Notes: generated from the sequence alone by a model not told the origin. A DNA stretch of 64,000 nt from an uncultured Fidelibacterota bacterium (GCA_937888365.1 CALBFA010000103.1:1-64000); one strand, 5' to 3'; positions 49,574 to 59,943 are shown, numbered from the stretch's first letter. Numbers and translations are program-made.

Positions 49574-50611
49574 TTGACAAATTATAGACGAACACAGGTA
49601 ATAGCAACACTAGGACCCGCTTCTGACAAGGGAGCGGGTCTTTCTGATTTACTCGACACACAAGCTGATTTTATTCGACTGAACATGGCACACCATTCTC
49701 AAACGTATTATACTGATATCATCGCAAAAATTCGTCAATGGAAAGAATTGAAAAATACAGATCACCCTAAAATATTAATCGATTTAGCAGGTAGTAAAAT
49801 CCGAGTACAACAACTCACATCGCCTTTAATCTTAGAAGTTGATGACGACATAATAATTTCGAAAAAAGAAATCGATTCACCTCATAAAGCCATAATAGTG
49901 ACAGGGGATTTCGAATTTATTCGAAAAATTGGTGAGGGAAGAATATTTATTCATGATGGCAAAATCGAACTCGAAACAATTGAAATATTAACGTCATTCT
50001 CCCTAAAAGCAAAAGTTGTTAGGGGAGGCATCATTGAGTCTCGAAAAGGTGTTAATTTCCCTGGTGTCGAATTGAAATTAATTCCTTTTTCTGAAAAAGA
50101 TAAATCGGATCTTGTTTTTGCGTTGCATCAAGGTGCTGATTGTATAGCACATTCTTTTGTCCAAACAGAAAAAGATTATACGATTTTTGAAAATATTATG
50201 CAAAACGAAAACATTCGTGTACCAATCTTGGCAAAAATTGAAACCGTTTCTTCTGTTGATAATCTAGAAGAAATTATAAAAACTTACGACGGTATTTTGA
50301 TTGCTCGAGGAGATTTAGGCGTTGAAACAACAATGGAAAAAGTACCACTCGTTCAGAAAAAAGCGACACGTCTAGCAACAAAATACGCAAAGCCAATTTT
50401 TATTGCGACGCAACTACTCGACTCAATGCGAGAATCTGAGACCCCAACTCGAGGCGAAATTAATGATGTTGCTTCCGCAATATTTAGTGGTGTTTCAGGT
50501 CTAGTATTGACTGATGAAACCGCCGTTGGGAGACATCCCGCTAAAGTAGTAAAACAATTACAACGTATAATTGATACCATTGAAAATGATATCGAGTGTA
50601 AAAATATTTAA
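49574..50611 (+). CDS. pyk: Pyruvate kinase, short form apparently lacking the C-terminal regulatory domain
   Basis: TTG start; QVIATLGPASDKGAG; AKIETVSSVDNLEEIIKTYDGILIARGDLGVETTMEKVPLVQKK; ATQLLDSMRESETPTRGEINDVASAIFSGVSGLVLTDETAVGRHP; only 345 aa. Confidence 0.88.
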   Translation: MTNYRRTQVIATLGPASDKGAGLSDLLDTQADFIRLNMAHHSQTYYTDIIAKIRQWKELKNTDHPKILIDLAGSKIRVQQLTSPLILEVDDDIIISKKEIDSPHKAIIVTGDFEFIRKIGEGRIFIHDGKIELETIEILTSFSLKAKVVRGGIIESRKGVNFPGVELKLIPFSEKDKSDLVFALHQGADCIAHSFVQTEKDYTIFENIMQNENIRVPILAKIETVSSVDNLEEIIKTYDGILIARGDLGVETTMEKVPLVQKKATRLATKYAKPIFIATQLLDSMRESETPTRGEINDVASAIFSGVSGLVLTDETAVGRHPAKVVKQLQRIIDTIENDIECKNI

Positions 50612-50638
50612 AGACAAATTCAAAGGCGCCTGTCCAAA

Positions 50639-52729
50639 ATGAAAAAAATTCAATTTATTTTCGGAATCCATAATCACCAACCTGTCGGTAATTTTGACGA
50701 TGTATTCCATTTCGCTTGCGACAAAAGTTATATCCCATTTATGGATGTCCTTGAAAAGCATCCAAGTATTTCTATGGCAATCCATTTTACAGGCTCGCTC
50801 ATTGAATGGCTCGATATTCATCGGCCTGAGGTCATGGCGCAATTGAAAAGATTAGTGCAGCGCGGTAATATTGAACTTCTCGGTGCCGGATTCTATGAGC
50901 CCATTTTATCGATGATTCCTAATGAAGACAAAGTCGGCCAAATCAAAATGATGCGGCAATATTTTCAGGATAAATTTCACTATGATATCCATGGTTCATG
51001 GCTGACTGAGCGTGTTTGGGAACCGCATCTAGTCCAACCAATTGCCGATAGTGGCATTCAATATGTTGTCGTTGATGACTATCATTTCAGCACAGCAGGC
51101 ATCCCAAAAGAAGATTTGACAGGCTATTATTTAACCGAAGAAAATGGTCAACGACTGGGTGTTTTTCCTATTAGTCAAGAATTGCGCTATAAAATGCCGT
51201 TTGAAGATCCGCAAGCGACGATTGATGAATTACGAAAGCATGCAACAGAAGAGGGCAATAATGTCTTGGTAATGGCAGATGATGGTGAAAAATTCGGACT
51301 TTGGCCCCAAACATACGAAACCGTTTATGAACAAAAATGGCTCGATAGATTCTTTACAGCTCTAGAAGATAACAGCGACTGGATTAAGACCACTACCTTT
51401 AAAAATTACTATACCACACAACATTCTCGCGGACTTGTCTATTTACCAACGGCAAGCTATTTTGAGATGTCACAATGGACATTACCTGCCAAATTAGGTA
51501 TCGAACTAGAATCGTTTGTACACGAATTAGAGGATGAAAACAAAATGGAAAAACTTCGTCCTTTTGTTAGAGGTGGCATGTGGCGTAACTTTTTTACAAA
51601 ATATGAAGAAGCGAATTGGATGCAAAAACGGATGCAAAGCGTGTCGAATCGTGTCCGAGATGCAAAACCACTTTTAACGGAAGAACAATTTAATAGTGCG
51701 ACGGATGCTATATACCATGCGCAATGTAATTGTGGATATTGGCATGGCGTTTTCGGCGGTCTTTATTTGCCTCATTTGCGACATGGACTCTATGAAAATA
51801 TTCTCAAAGCCGAAAAAATCTTAAATAGTCTTGATGCAGAACATAAAATTCAGACAAAAGATATCGACTTTGATGGTGCGAACGAAATTCAAATGACAAG
51901 CGAGACACTTCAACTCTTTTTGCAGGAAAAGGGAGGCATTATTCGGGAGATAGATTATTTGCCCGCCCATTTCAATGTGTCGAACACATTGCGTCGATAC
52001 GGTGAATCCTATCATCATAAGCTTGCATTGGCGAATAATGACGACACATCAGGGAAATCGATTCATGACATTATATTGACGAAGGAAAAGGGTCTCCAAG
52101 ACAAGCTTTTCGTTGATGCCTTGCCACGATTCTCGTTTCAGGACCATTTTTTAGCTCTAGGCGAGTTGGAGTCAGATTTTTATAGGGGATGTCTTGCGGA
52201 ACAAAGTGATTTCTATAAACAACGCTTTGAGAGTGACATCATGGGTTCTAGTGTGCAATTTTCGGCTGCTGGACGAGTACATAATTTGCCATTTCAATTA
52301 AAAAAATCTGTTTCTCTGAAAGACGACGAAATAGCGTTATCCGTTACGATATTAAATCAAAGTACGGAAACTTATTCGGGTGTATATGGGATGGAATTTA
52401 ATTTCGGATTATTGGGTGGAAATAGTCCTGATCGATATTACGATCTGCCTGAAGTGAATAAAACAGGTGAAACGCTCAACACACAATCGACGGATAAAGG
52501 CATCACGAAAATTGCTTTAATAGACGAATGGGACAATCTCAAAATTAATCTTTCTTGGGACAAACCCGCAGAAATGATTCGCGCTCCCATTGAGACAATT
52601 TCTATGTCAGAAGCGGGTTTTGAGCGCATTTATCAAGCATCAAGTTTACTTTGGAATACTACGGTTCAAATCAATCCAAATGAAGAGTTATCATTTAATT
52701 TCAAAATAAAAATTACATCATTTAAATAA
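50639..52729 (+). CDS. GH57 family alpha-amylase / 4-alpha-glucanotransferase
   Basis: FIFGIHNHQPVGNFDDVFHFACDKSYIPFMDVLEKHPSISMAIHFTG; GSWLTERVWEPHLVQPIADSGIQYVVVDDYHF; DUF1925/1926-like C-terminal region. Confidence 0.92.
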   Translation: MKKIQFIFGIHNHQPVGNFDDVFHFACDKSYIPFMDVLEKHPSISMAIHFTGSLIEWLDIHRPEVMAQLKRLVQRGNIELLGAGFYEPILSMIPNEDKVGQIKMMRQYFQDKFHYDIHGSWLTERVWEPHLVQPIADSGIQYVVVDDYHFSTAGIPKEDLTGYYLTEENGQRLGVFPISQELRYKMPFEDPQATIDELRKHATEEGNNVLVMADDGEKFGLWPQTYETVYEQKWLDRFFTALEDNSDWIKTTTFKNYYTTQHSRGLVYLPTASYFEMSQWTLPAKLGIELESFVHELEDENKMEKLRPFVRGGMWRNFFTKYEEANWMQKRMQSVSNRVRDAKPLLTEEQFNSATDAIYHAQCNCGYWHGVFGGLYLPHLRHGLYENILKAEKILNSLDAEHKIQTKDIDFDGANEIQMTSETLQLFLQEKGGIIREIDYLPAHFNVSNTLRRYGESYHHKLALANNDDTSGKSIHDIILTKEKGLQDKLFVDALPRFSFQDHFLALGELESDFYRGCLAEQSDFYKQRFESDIMGSSVQFSAAGRVHNLPFQLKKSVSLKDDEIALSVTILNQSTETYSGVYGMEFNFGLLGGNSPDRYYDLPEVNKTGETLNTQSTDKGITKIALIDEWDNLKINLSWDKPAEMIRAPIETISMSEAGFERIYQASSLLWNTTVQINPNEELSFNFKIKITSFK

Positions 52730-52765
52730 AAATAACATGAATTCACTAGATGGAGCTTTAATCCT

Positions 52766-54412
52766 ATGACAAAAATAAACCCCAAAGTTGCATATTTTTC
52801 CGCGGAAATCGGTATTTCACCGAGCTTGCATACCTATAGTGGGGGGCTCGGTGTTTTAGCAGGTGACCATATTAAAGCCGCTACTGACCAAGAAATTCCC
52901 CTCGTTGCTATTACTCTAATGTATAAGCAAGGTTATTTTACACAGCGTATGGATGATGTAGGCATGCAAAAAGAATATTATTCTGACTTTGATCCCGATC
53001 CACTACTTACGAGACATCCTGAAAAAGTAAAGTTAACATTGCGTAAACGCCCTGTTTACATTCAAGCTTGGGAGCATAGTGTAAAGGGACTCAATGGGAA
53101 TAAAAATTCAGTATTCTTCTTAGATACTGACTTACCTGAAAATCATCCTGAGGATCGGAAAATAACACTTCGTCTTTATTCCGGCGATAAAGATCATCGG
53201 ATTTTACAAGAGGCGATTCTTGGTTTTGGTGGTATTCGGATGCTTGAGAAGCTTGGATTTTCAGATATTGAAACGTATCACATGAACGAAGGTCATTGTT
53301 CATTTTTAACATTGGAATTATTAAAAAAATTCAAGTATGATGAAGATGAAGTTCGCAAGCATTGCGTTTTCACAACACATACTCCAGTTCCTGCTGGCCA
53401 TGATCATTTTGGATTGGAACGCGTTGAAAAACTTCTTGGGCACCTCACGCCAAAAGACATTAAGCTTCCTTCCCTTGTATTGAGCTCGCGTGTTCATATG
53501 ACTGAACTTGGACTGCATTTTAGCCGTGAAGCGAATGGTGTTTCAAAATTACACGGTGTCGTTGCTAGGGAACAATTCCCTCTATCCAAAATCGGCCATA
53601 TTACGAACGGTGTCTATCACAAGTATTGGATGGGCAAAATGTTTAAGGAATTGTATGATCGTCATTTCCCTGATTGGCGTCAAAATCCGTATCGCTTGAT
53701 GGACATCGACAAAATTTCCGATGAAGAATTAATGCATGCTCATCAAGGACAAAAATCATTTTTATTGGATTATGCCAATTCTCAAACCCAACGAGCATTG
53801 TCAAATGATGTTTTGACAATAGGATTTGCACGTCGAGCCGCATCCTATAAACGCGCATGGTTAATTTTTAAAGATATGGAGCGTTTGCAGTCCATTGCAC
53901 ATAAGAAAATCCAATTTATTTTCGCTGGCAAAGCCCATCCAATGGATGATCATGGGAAGGCGATACTTCAAGAAATCATTCAAAATTCTGAAAAACTTCG
54001 GGGATTCGTAAAAGTTGTTTTTTTGGAAAATTACAATATGTGGCTTGGCAAACTCATTACATCCGGTGTTGATGTTTGGTTAAACACACCGCTACGTCCA
54101 AACGAAGCTTCAGGGACATCTGGCATGAAAGCCGCTATTAATGGTATCCCAAATTTATCAGTTGTGGATGGTTGGTGGGCTGAAGGTGTTGATGAAGGGA
54201 AAAATGGTTGGGCTGTCGGGAATCCTGATTTCCCTGATGATGACTCGGATGCGGAACATTTATATCAACTTCTAGAAGAAAAAGTCATTCCTGCCTATTA
54301 TGGAAAAAATGGTGAATGGATGCAAATGATGCGCGCTTCTATAAAAGCAGGTATCCATTTTACAGCCTATCGTATGGTAAAAGAATACAACGAACGGTAT
54401 TATAAAGCTTAA
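52766..54412 (+). CDS. glgP: Alpha-glucan (glycogen) phosphorylase, short form
   Basis: VAYFSAEIGISPSLHTYSGGLGVLAGDHIKAATDQEIPLVAITLMYKQGYF; PLP-site motif NEASGTSGMKAAINGIPNLSVVDGWWAEG. Confidence 0.93.
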   Translation: MTKINPKVAYFSAEIGISPSLHTYSGGLGVLAGDHIKAATDQEIPLVAITLMYKQGYFTQRMDDVGMQKEYYSDFDPDPLLTRHPEKVKLTLRKRPVYIQAWEHSVKGLNGNKNSVFFLDTDLPENHPEDRKITLRLYSGDKDHRILQEAILGFGGIRMLEKLGFSDIETYHMNEGHCSFLTLELLKKFKYDEDEVRKHCVFTTHTPVPAGHDHFGLERVEKLLGHLTPKDIKLPSLVLSSRVHMTELGLHFSREANGVSKLHGVVAREQFPLSKIGHITNGVYHKYWMGKMFKELYDRHFPDWRQNPYRLMDIDKISDEELMHAHQGQKSFLLDYANSQTQRALSNDVLTIGFARRAASYKRAWLIFKDMERLQSIAHKKIQFIFAGKAHPMDDHGKAILQEIIQNSEKLRGFVKVVFLENYNMWLGKLITSGVDVWLNTPLRPNEASGTSGMKAAINGIPNLSVVDGWWAEGVDEGKNGWAVGNPDFPDDDSDAEHLYQLLEEKVIPAYYGKNGEWMQMMRASIKAGIHFTAYRMVKEYNERYYKA

Positions 54413-54430
54413 AATAAACAAATAATAATA

Positions 54431-54464
54431 TTAAAAAGGGCTCAATTTGATCCCTTTTTAATAA
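54431..54464 (+). terminator. Rho-independent terminator after glgP
   Basis: TTAAAAAGGG-ctcaatttgat-CCCTTTTTAAT. Confidence 0.75.
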
Positions 54465-54549
54465 TAAATATTATTACACTTCATCGTTTTCCAAACTATC
54501 TTTGCGGGAAAATGAAACGTTATATCTATAATGAGAAATAGGAGAGACT

Positions 54550-56904
54550 ATGATGTTTAGGTACAGTTTAAAAATTGCAGTTATTTTGGTAGTACTAGTA
54601 AGTCAAACATTTGCTGACAAGCTAGCCGTAATATCGAAAGTGCAAGGCGATGTTATGTTGAAAAAATCAGGTACATTTGAATATGATGTTCAAGCCAGCC
54701 TCGGTACAATTATCGAAGATGGTGATCGTGTTAAAGTTGGCGAAGGCTTTGCCGTATTATTTTTAGTTGATGACAAAAGTCAATTAAAACTGCGCCCTAA
54801 TACGGACATGGGTTTACGTTTGACACCAAACGATAATGGTGAATCTTTTCACGTCAGCTTGGATTATGGCCAATTATTGACGGAATATAATAAAACTTCC
54901 GATTATGGTTTTACGCTCCAGACACCTACGTCAGTTGCTTCTATTAAAGGAACCAAGTTTTGGACAAATTCTGGGGAAGATGGTGACCAAGTTGTTGTTG
55001 TCGAGGGTCTCGTTGAAGTCGCCAACAGCATTACGGGAATGACCGTAGATGTACCGGCTGGCGAAACAGCAAATTCGACAAATTCTGGTGGTCTGGATTC
55101 AGGACCAAGTGAAGATGGAGACATTCCACTCGATCCTGAAGAAGAATTTGGCGATGCAGGTGACGAAGAAACAAGTGATGAAGTCGCAACGGACAGTACC
55201 GCTACAGATAGTACTATTACAGGTGATGAAGATATCGTAATTGAAGAAACATTAGTGGAAGAAGATGCTGAAGATTATGGCGTTACACCTCCAAATGTTA
55301 CTGCCCCTACTGACATGCCTCCAAGTTCTGAAACTGAAACTGAAACTGAAACTGAAGAAGAAGGTGGAGGTGGATTACTCGGCAAGTTGGGTGAAAATGT
55401 TGGTATGAATGCTGGCTTTGGAGCTGTCACGATTGACGGTAAACTTTATAATCAAATCGCATTACGCCCCGATATTAATATCGGGAAATTAGGTGTCGGT
55501 TTAGACGTAATTTTATATATGGATGAAGATGGAAATATCCGTAAAGACGATTGGAATGATGCGGGTGATATTCTCGATAAAATAATGTACGTTCGATGGG
55601 GAGCTCCTGGTGATCCTCTTTTCGCTAGAGTTGGAACCTTAACAAATTCCACCTTAGGCTATGGTCTATTTATGACAGGATATAACAACGCTATGGAATA
55701 TCCATCCATTAAAAAAATAGGGACGCATTTTGGTGGAAAAGTTGGTCCTGTAGGTATTGAAGCACTTATAGCTGACTTCAAAGAATTCACAACGGATCCC
55801 GAATTGGCATTTGGATTAGGAGGAATTCGGGCTACTTATTCTTTAGGCAAATTAGCGATTGGTGCGACGTTAGTTTCGGATCAAAACCAATATCTTGGAC
55901 TAAAAGATGCAGACGGCGATGGTTTCCCTGATTTAGTTGATGATTTTGCAGATGATGCATCCTACTCTAAAGATACGGATGGCGACGGACTTCCTGATGA
56001 ATCTGATGGTGATTTAGATGGTGATAACGTAACCGATGTTGTATGGGTATTTAATGATGGCAATACAATAGATATTTCTGAGACAGAAATCTCAGGATAT
56101 ACCGAATATCCTCTGGATACATCTATTGATGCTAAAAACGACCCATTTAATATACATGATAATCCTCGTGGCATTTATGGACTCAGTTTTGACGTTGGTT
56201 ATCCTGTTTTAAATAAGGATTGGCTGAACTTATTTATTTTTAGTGAATTCGGTACCTATATGGGCGGACAAGACAGTTCCTACGTAAAAAATGATAGTGA
56301 TATTTTTGAATTAATACCAAATGAATACGGATGGGGACTTGCCGCACCAGGCATCAGAGCGAATCTATTTAAAATTGTTGATATGAGTCTCGAATATAGA
56401 ATGACAGGCGGTAACTTTGTTTATGGTCTTTTTGATCAAAACTATGATATCGAGCGCGTTTCATTTGTAAATGTTGATGGCGTTGGTTTATCACCTCAAA
56501 CACGTTATGAAAAATTACATCATACACCTTCTCTTGGGGGTGTTTTTGGATCTCTCAATGTTAATCTTTTTAATGTTGTGACAATCATGGGTGGTTATCA
56601 AGATATGCGTTCTGGCGACGGTACAGAAGTGAAGGGTATTATGGCCGAAGCCGGTATAAAACCTGATCTTATTCCAAAAGTTAAAGGTGCAAAAGCATTC
56701 TTAAACAGAATGAACGTGGGCGATCCATGGGATTTAAAATCGGAAGGAACATTGATGGGATACCAATTGTCCATTGATATGGGCGGAGCTCTTTTGACTT
56801 GGAATTACCGTCAATCATTCCGCGATTTAGATGGTAGTGGCATTATCGATCAAGATAATGAAACGATTACGACAGTATCTATTGAAACTGGAATTTCGTT
56901 TTAA
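54550..56904 (+). CDS. FecR-domain protein fused to a predicted outer-membrane beta-barrel
   Basis: FecR-like KVQGDVMLKKSGTFEYDVQASLGTIIEDGDRVKVGEGFAVLFLVDDKSQLKLRPNTD...TPTSVASIKGTKFW; acidic linker; Ca-binding-like DADGDGFPDLVDD...DTDGDGLPDESDGDLDGDNVTD; beta-rich C-terminus. Confidence 0.75.
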   Translation: MMFRYSLKIAVILVVLVSQTFADKLAVISKVQGDVMLKKSGTFEYDVQASLGTIIEDGDRVKVGEGFAVLFLVDDKSQLKLRPNTDMGLRLTPNDNGESFHVSLDYGQLLTEYNKTSDYGFTLQTPTSVASIKGTKFWTNSGEDGDQVVVVEGLVEVANSITGMTVDVPAGETANSTNSGGLDSGPSEDGDIPLDPEEEFGDAGDEETSDEVATDSTATDSTITGDEDIVIEETLVEEDAEDYGVTPPNVTAPTDMPPSSETETETETEEEGGGGLLGKLGENVGMNAGFGAVTIDGKLYNQIALRPDINIGKLGVGLDVILYMDEDGNIRKDDWNDAGDILDKIMYVRWGAPGDPLFARVGTLTNSTLGYGLFMTGYNNAMEYPSIKKIGTHFGGKVGPVGIEALIADFKEFTTDPELAFGLGGIRATYSLGKLAIGATLVSDQNQYLGLKDADGDGFPDLVDDFADDASYSKDTDGDGLPDESDGDLDGDNVTDVVWVFNDGNTIDISETEISGYTEYPLDTSIDAKNDPFNIHDNPRGIYGLSFDVGYPVLNKDWLNLFIFSEFGTYMGGQDSSYVKNDSDIFELIPNEYGWGLAAPGIRANLFKIVDMSLEYRMTGGNFVYGLFDQNYDIERVSFVNVDGVGLSPQTRYEKLHHTPSLGGVFGSLNVNLFNVVTIMGGYQDMRSGDGTEVKGIMAEAGIKPDLIPKVKGAKAFLNRMNVGDPWDLKSEGTLMGYQLSIDMGGALLTWNYRQSFRDLDGSGIIDQDNETITTVSIETGISF
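55328..55357 (+). repeat. In-frame hexamer repeat (CTGAAA)x4 plus one imperfect unit, encoding a Thr-Glu tract
   Basis: ctgaaactgaaactgaaactgaaactgaag, translating to ...SETETETETEEEGGGG. Confidence 0.9.
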
Positions 56905-56923
56905 TTTTTAAAGTTTAATGTAT

Positions 56924-56957
56924 AAAAAGCCACTCAATACAAAAGGGTGGCTTTTTA
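56924..56957 (+). terminator. Rho-independent terminator
   Basis: AAAAAGCCACTC-aatacaaaa-GGGTGGCTTTTT. Confidence 0.8.
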
Positions 56958-57012
56958 ATTTAATATGCTGTACTAAATTATCTAATCTTATGCAGTTTCA
57001 AAAAGCATAAAC

Positions 57013-59904
57013 ATGAAAGATAAATTTCACATTTTTAAACGATACTTAATTGTTCACTTAATTCTTTTATGGTTTGGAAATTCTTTTTCCCAAGAATTAC
57101 CGATTCGTGTGTTTTCTCCCGAAAATGATTTAGTTCAATCCCAAGTTGAAGTATTATTTCAAGACTCAAAAAATCAAATGTGGGTGGGGACTTTAGGTGG
57201 ATTGACATTATTAGTGGGAAATAGTAATTACGCATTCACGACAGCGAATGGATTATCGGATGGTGCGGTTAGAACGATTTATGAAGATTCAAATAATCGA
57301 ATGTGGTTCGGTTTGGATGGTGGATTATCATATCTAGAAAAAGATAATTGGGGCACTTTTAAGCAGATATCGAATGCACATCAATTTAAAATTAAATCAA
57401 TTATCGAGTACAAGAAGAGACTCCTTATTACTACAGCATATAATGGTATGTTTCAAATCATCGCTGATACCTTACAACGATTACCCAGATTTGAGGATTT
57501 GAAAAAAGAGACGCTTCATGCTTTTGAGGTTTATAAAGACACACTTTGGATTGCTTCAAGTCATCACTTGTATTCGTTTAGTGTAACATTAGAAAATAGA
57601 AGAGACGGAAATTTTCTCGCCCTTGCTTCGAAGGACTCAACTTTATGGATAAGTACAATCAATGGAATACTATCTTATTCCCAGAGTGGATTTAAAAGTA
57701 TTTCATCAGGAAATATATCTCTCCAATTATCAGCTAGAGACAATCAGTTATTAGCAGCGGATTATAATGGCCTGCCGTTTATATTGAAGAACAATGATTT
57801 ATTCGTTTTTGACAGATCATCAGGGTTGCCAAAATATAGTTATAAAGCTGCTATTATTGACAACGAGGGAAGCTATTGGTTAGGTTCTGACGGGCATGGT
57901 TTATTTCAAATATTACCACATTCTTTTCGAAACTATACAACCATATCGGGACTTGAATCACCTATTATCAATCATATTTCTTCATTGCCCAATGGGACAA
58001 TTCTTGTGAGTACAGATTCAGGTCTTTTTATGTCAAAAGATTCGAAGTATTTTTCAAAGGTTCCGCTTCCCAAAAATATCCTCATATGGAGTTCGCATTA
58101 TTGGAGTGAAAATCATCTCATTGTTGGATCTGATGAGGAGACTTGGATTATTGAATACTCAAACAATTGGACTATGAATCATTGGGAAAAAGTATTTGAT
58201 TTTCCTGTTTTTGACTTGGCACGTGTACAAGATACGATTTGGGTCGCAACAGAAAATTATCCTCGTTATTTTGCCGATGGTTATTGGCACCTGCCTAAGG
58301 GAACGGAAAAAATAAGATCTCAAGTATGTAAATGTATCGCAACAAAAGATAGTCACGTATGGATTGGTACTTCGAATGGCTTAATAAGTGGAGATTATGG
58401 TCAACTAACACCCTATTATTTTGGGAACCAAACACAAAATAATATTTGGGATCTTTTGATTGACGGATCATACAATGTACATTTGGCGACGAATGGTGGA
58501 TATATTGTAAAAGATGCGTCCTCAGGTGGCCTATTAAAAAAAACAGATATTAGTGATGGCTTGCCGTCTAATATTATATTTTCAATTGGACAAACATCCA
58601 AAAAGAACATCATCCTAGGAACTGCAAACGGATTGGTCATTCAAGATATCAATGGCGTAATGTTGAATTATACGACTAAAGACGGCCTCCCGAGCAATGA
58701 GTTTAACGGTGGAGCATTACAGAATCTAGGAAACAACATTTGGATTGGATCTATGGGTGGTCTTACCCATTTCAAAATAGATGCAATTACAAAAACGAAA
58801 TTTGAAACAAGTTTAATATTTTATTATTTTGAAAATAACGAATCTGTAGCTTCATTTAAAAATAACTATCGAACCAATCATCCAAATCTTCGAATACAAG
58901 TGGAATCGACCAGCCTAATTAATCACAATAATCAAATACAATACAGATTATTAAGTGAAACAAAAACAAAATGGAAAGCAATAAATAAAGATAATTCGGT
59001 GGAACTTAGCGCGCTTGCTCCCGGTGATTACACACTCAATTTTAGATTAAAAAATAATGCAGGTTTTGAGGAATCGATTGAGACTCTATCCTTTACTATT
59101 CTAGTGCCCTTGTGGCAGCGTTCTTGGTTTTATGCGCTCTTAGCGATCATCTCATTTGTTATCGCAGCCAAAGTGTCTTCTGTTTTAGTTATAATCAAAA
59201 CAGAACGAGCATTAGCTGCTCGACATGCCGAGGAAATTGAGATGACGCGTATTTTTTCCGCATCACTTGATCAGAATGTAGATATTAAGATTCCAGGATT
59301 GGATGTTGAAATAAAATCAATAGGCCAGCATGAATATTCAGGCGATTTCAGTGGCATATTAAAGCGCAATGACCATCTATTTGTTTTTGTAGTTGGTGAT
59401 GTCTCTGGTCATGGCTTAGAAACGAGTTACCTCAATACATTTCTAAAATTTGATATTCAAATGTTAGAAAATGAGAGTTATCCACCGGAAACTTGGTTGA
59501 AAGATTTGAATGCGAAGCTGTATAGACAAAAAAATACTGGTTTAAATGTTGCCTTATCGTTGATGCGACTGGATATTGATACGTTCACGTACAAAATCAT
59601 GAGTGCGGGCATGCCAGCCCCCGTCATTATTAATCAAGATCTATTGCATTCTATTGCATTAGAACCGCAACCGCCCATTGGCGTTTTTAATGAAATGCAA
59701 TTTGAATGGGAAAGTGGAATACTTGATGAAAAATCCATAATTTGTATGTATTCTGATGGTTTGACGATTCAGAGCGAACCCCGTGGCATGGTAAGTGCAA
59801 AACCAATAATGCTACTTGAAAAATTACAAGGACTCGGATATTTTCTTCCAGGTGAAGATGATTGGACGTTTATGACCATTGCCCGAGAAAAAGAATTGCA
59901 TTAA
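57013..59904 (+). CDS. Two-component-regulator-propeller sensor with SpoIIE/PP2C phosphatase output
   Basis: Repeated propeller motifs (NQMWVGTLGGLTLL; NRMWFGLDGGLSYL; SHVWIGTSNGLISG; NNIWIGSMGGLTHF), Y_Y_Y-like domain, TM helix WFYALLAIISFVIAA, PP2C/SpoIIE GDFSGILKRNDHLFVFVVGDVSGHGLETS. Confidence 0.88.
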   Translation: MKDKFHIFKRYLIVHLILLWFGNSFSQELPIRVFSPENDLVQSQVEVLFQDSKNQMWVGTLGGLTLLVGNSNYAFTTANGLSDGAVRTIYEDSNNRMWFGLDGGLSYLEKDNWGTFKQISNAHQFKIKSIIEYKKRLLITTAYNGMFQIIADTLQRLPRFEDLKKETLHAFEVYKDTLWIASSHHLYSFSVTLENRRDGNFLALASKDSTLWISTINGILSYSQSGFKSISSGNISLQLSARDNQLLAADYNGLPFILKNNDLFVFDRSSGLPKYSYKAAIIDNEGSYWLGSDGHGLFQILPHSFRNYTTISGLESPIINHISSLPNGTILVSTDSGLFMSKDSKYFSKVPLPKNILIWSSHYWSENHLIVGSDEETWIIEYSNNWTMNHWEKVFDFPVFDLARVQDTIWVATENYPRYFADGYWHLPKGTEKIRSQVCKCIATKDSHVWIGTSNGLISGDYGQLTPYYFGNQTQNNIWDLLIDGSYNVHLATNGGYIVKDASSGGLLKKTDISDGLPSNIIFSIGQTSKKNIILGTANGLVIQDINGVMLNYTTKDGLPSNEFNGGALQNLGNNIWIGSMGGLTHFKIDAITKTKFETSLIFYYFENNESVASFKNNYRTNHPNLRIQVESTSLINHNNQIQYRLLSETKTKWKAINKDNSVELSALAPGDYTLNFRLKNNAGFEESIETLSFTILVPLWQRSWFYALLAIISFVIAAKVSSVLVIIKTERALAARHAEEIEMTRIFSASLDQNVDIKIPGLDVEIKSIGQHEYSGDFSGILKRNDHLFVFVVGDVSGHGLETSYLNTFLKFDIQMLENESYPPETWLKDLNAKLYRQKNTGLNVALSLMRLDIDTFTYKIMSAGMPAPVIINQDLLHSIALEPQPPIGVFNEMQFEWESGILDEKSIICMYSDGLTIQSEPRGMVSAKPIMLLEKLQGLGYFLPGEDDWTFMTIAREKELH

Positions 59905-59943
59905 ACAGCATGATTAACCGAAAATATAAATAAGGAAAATAAG

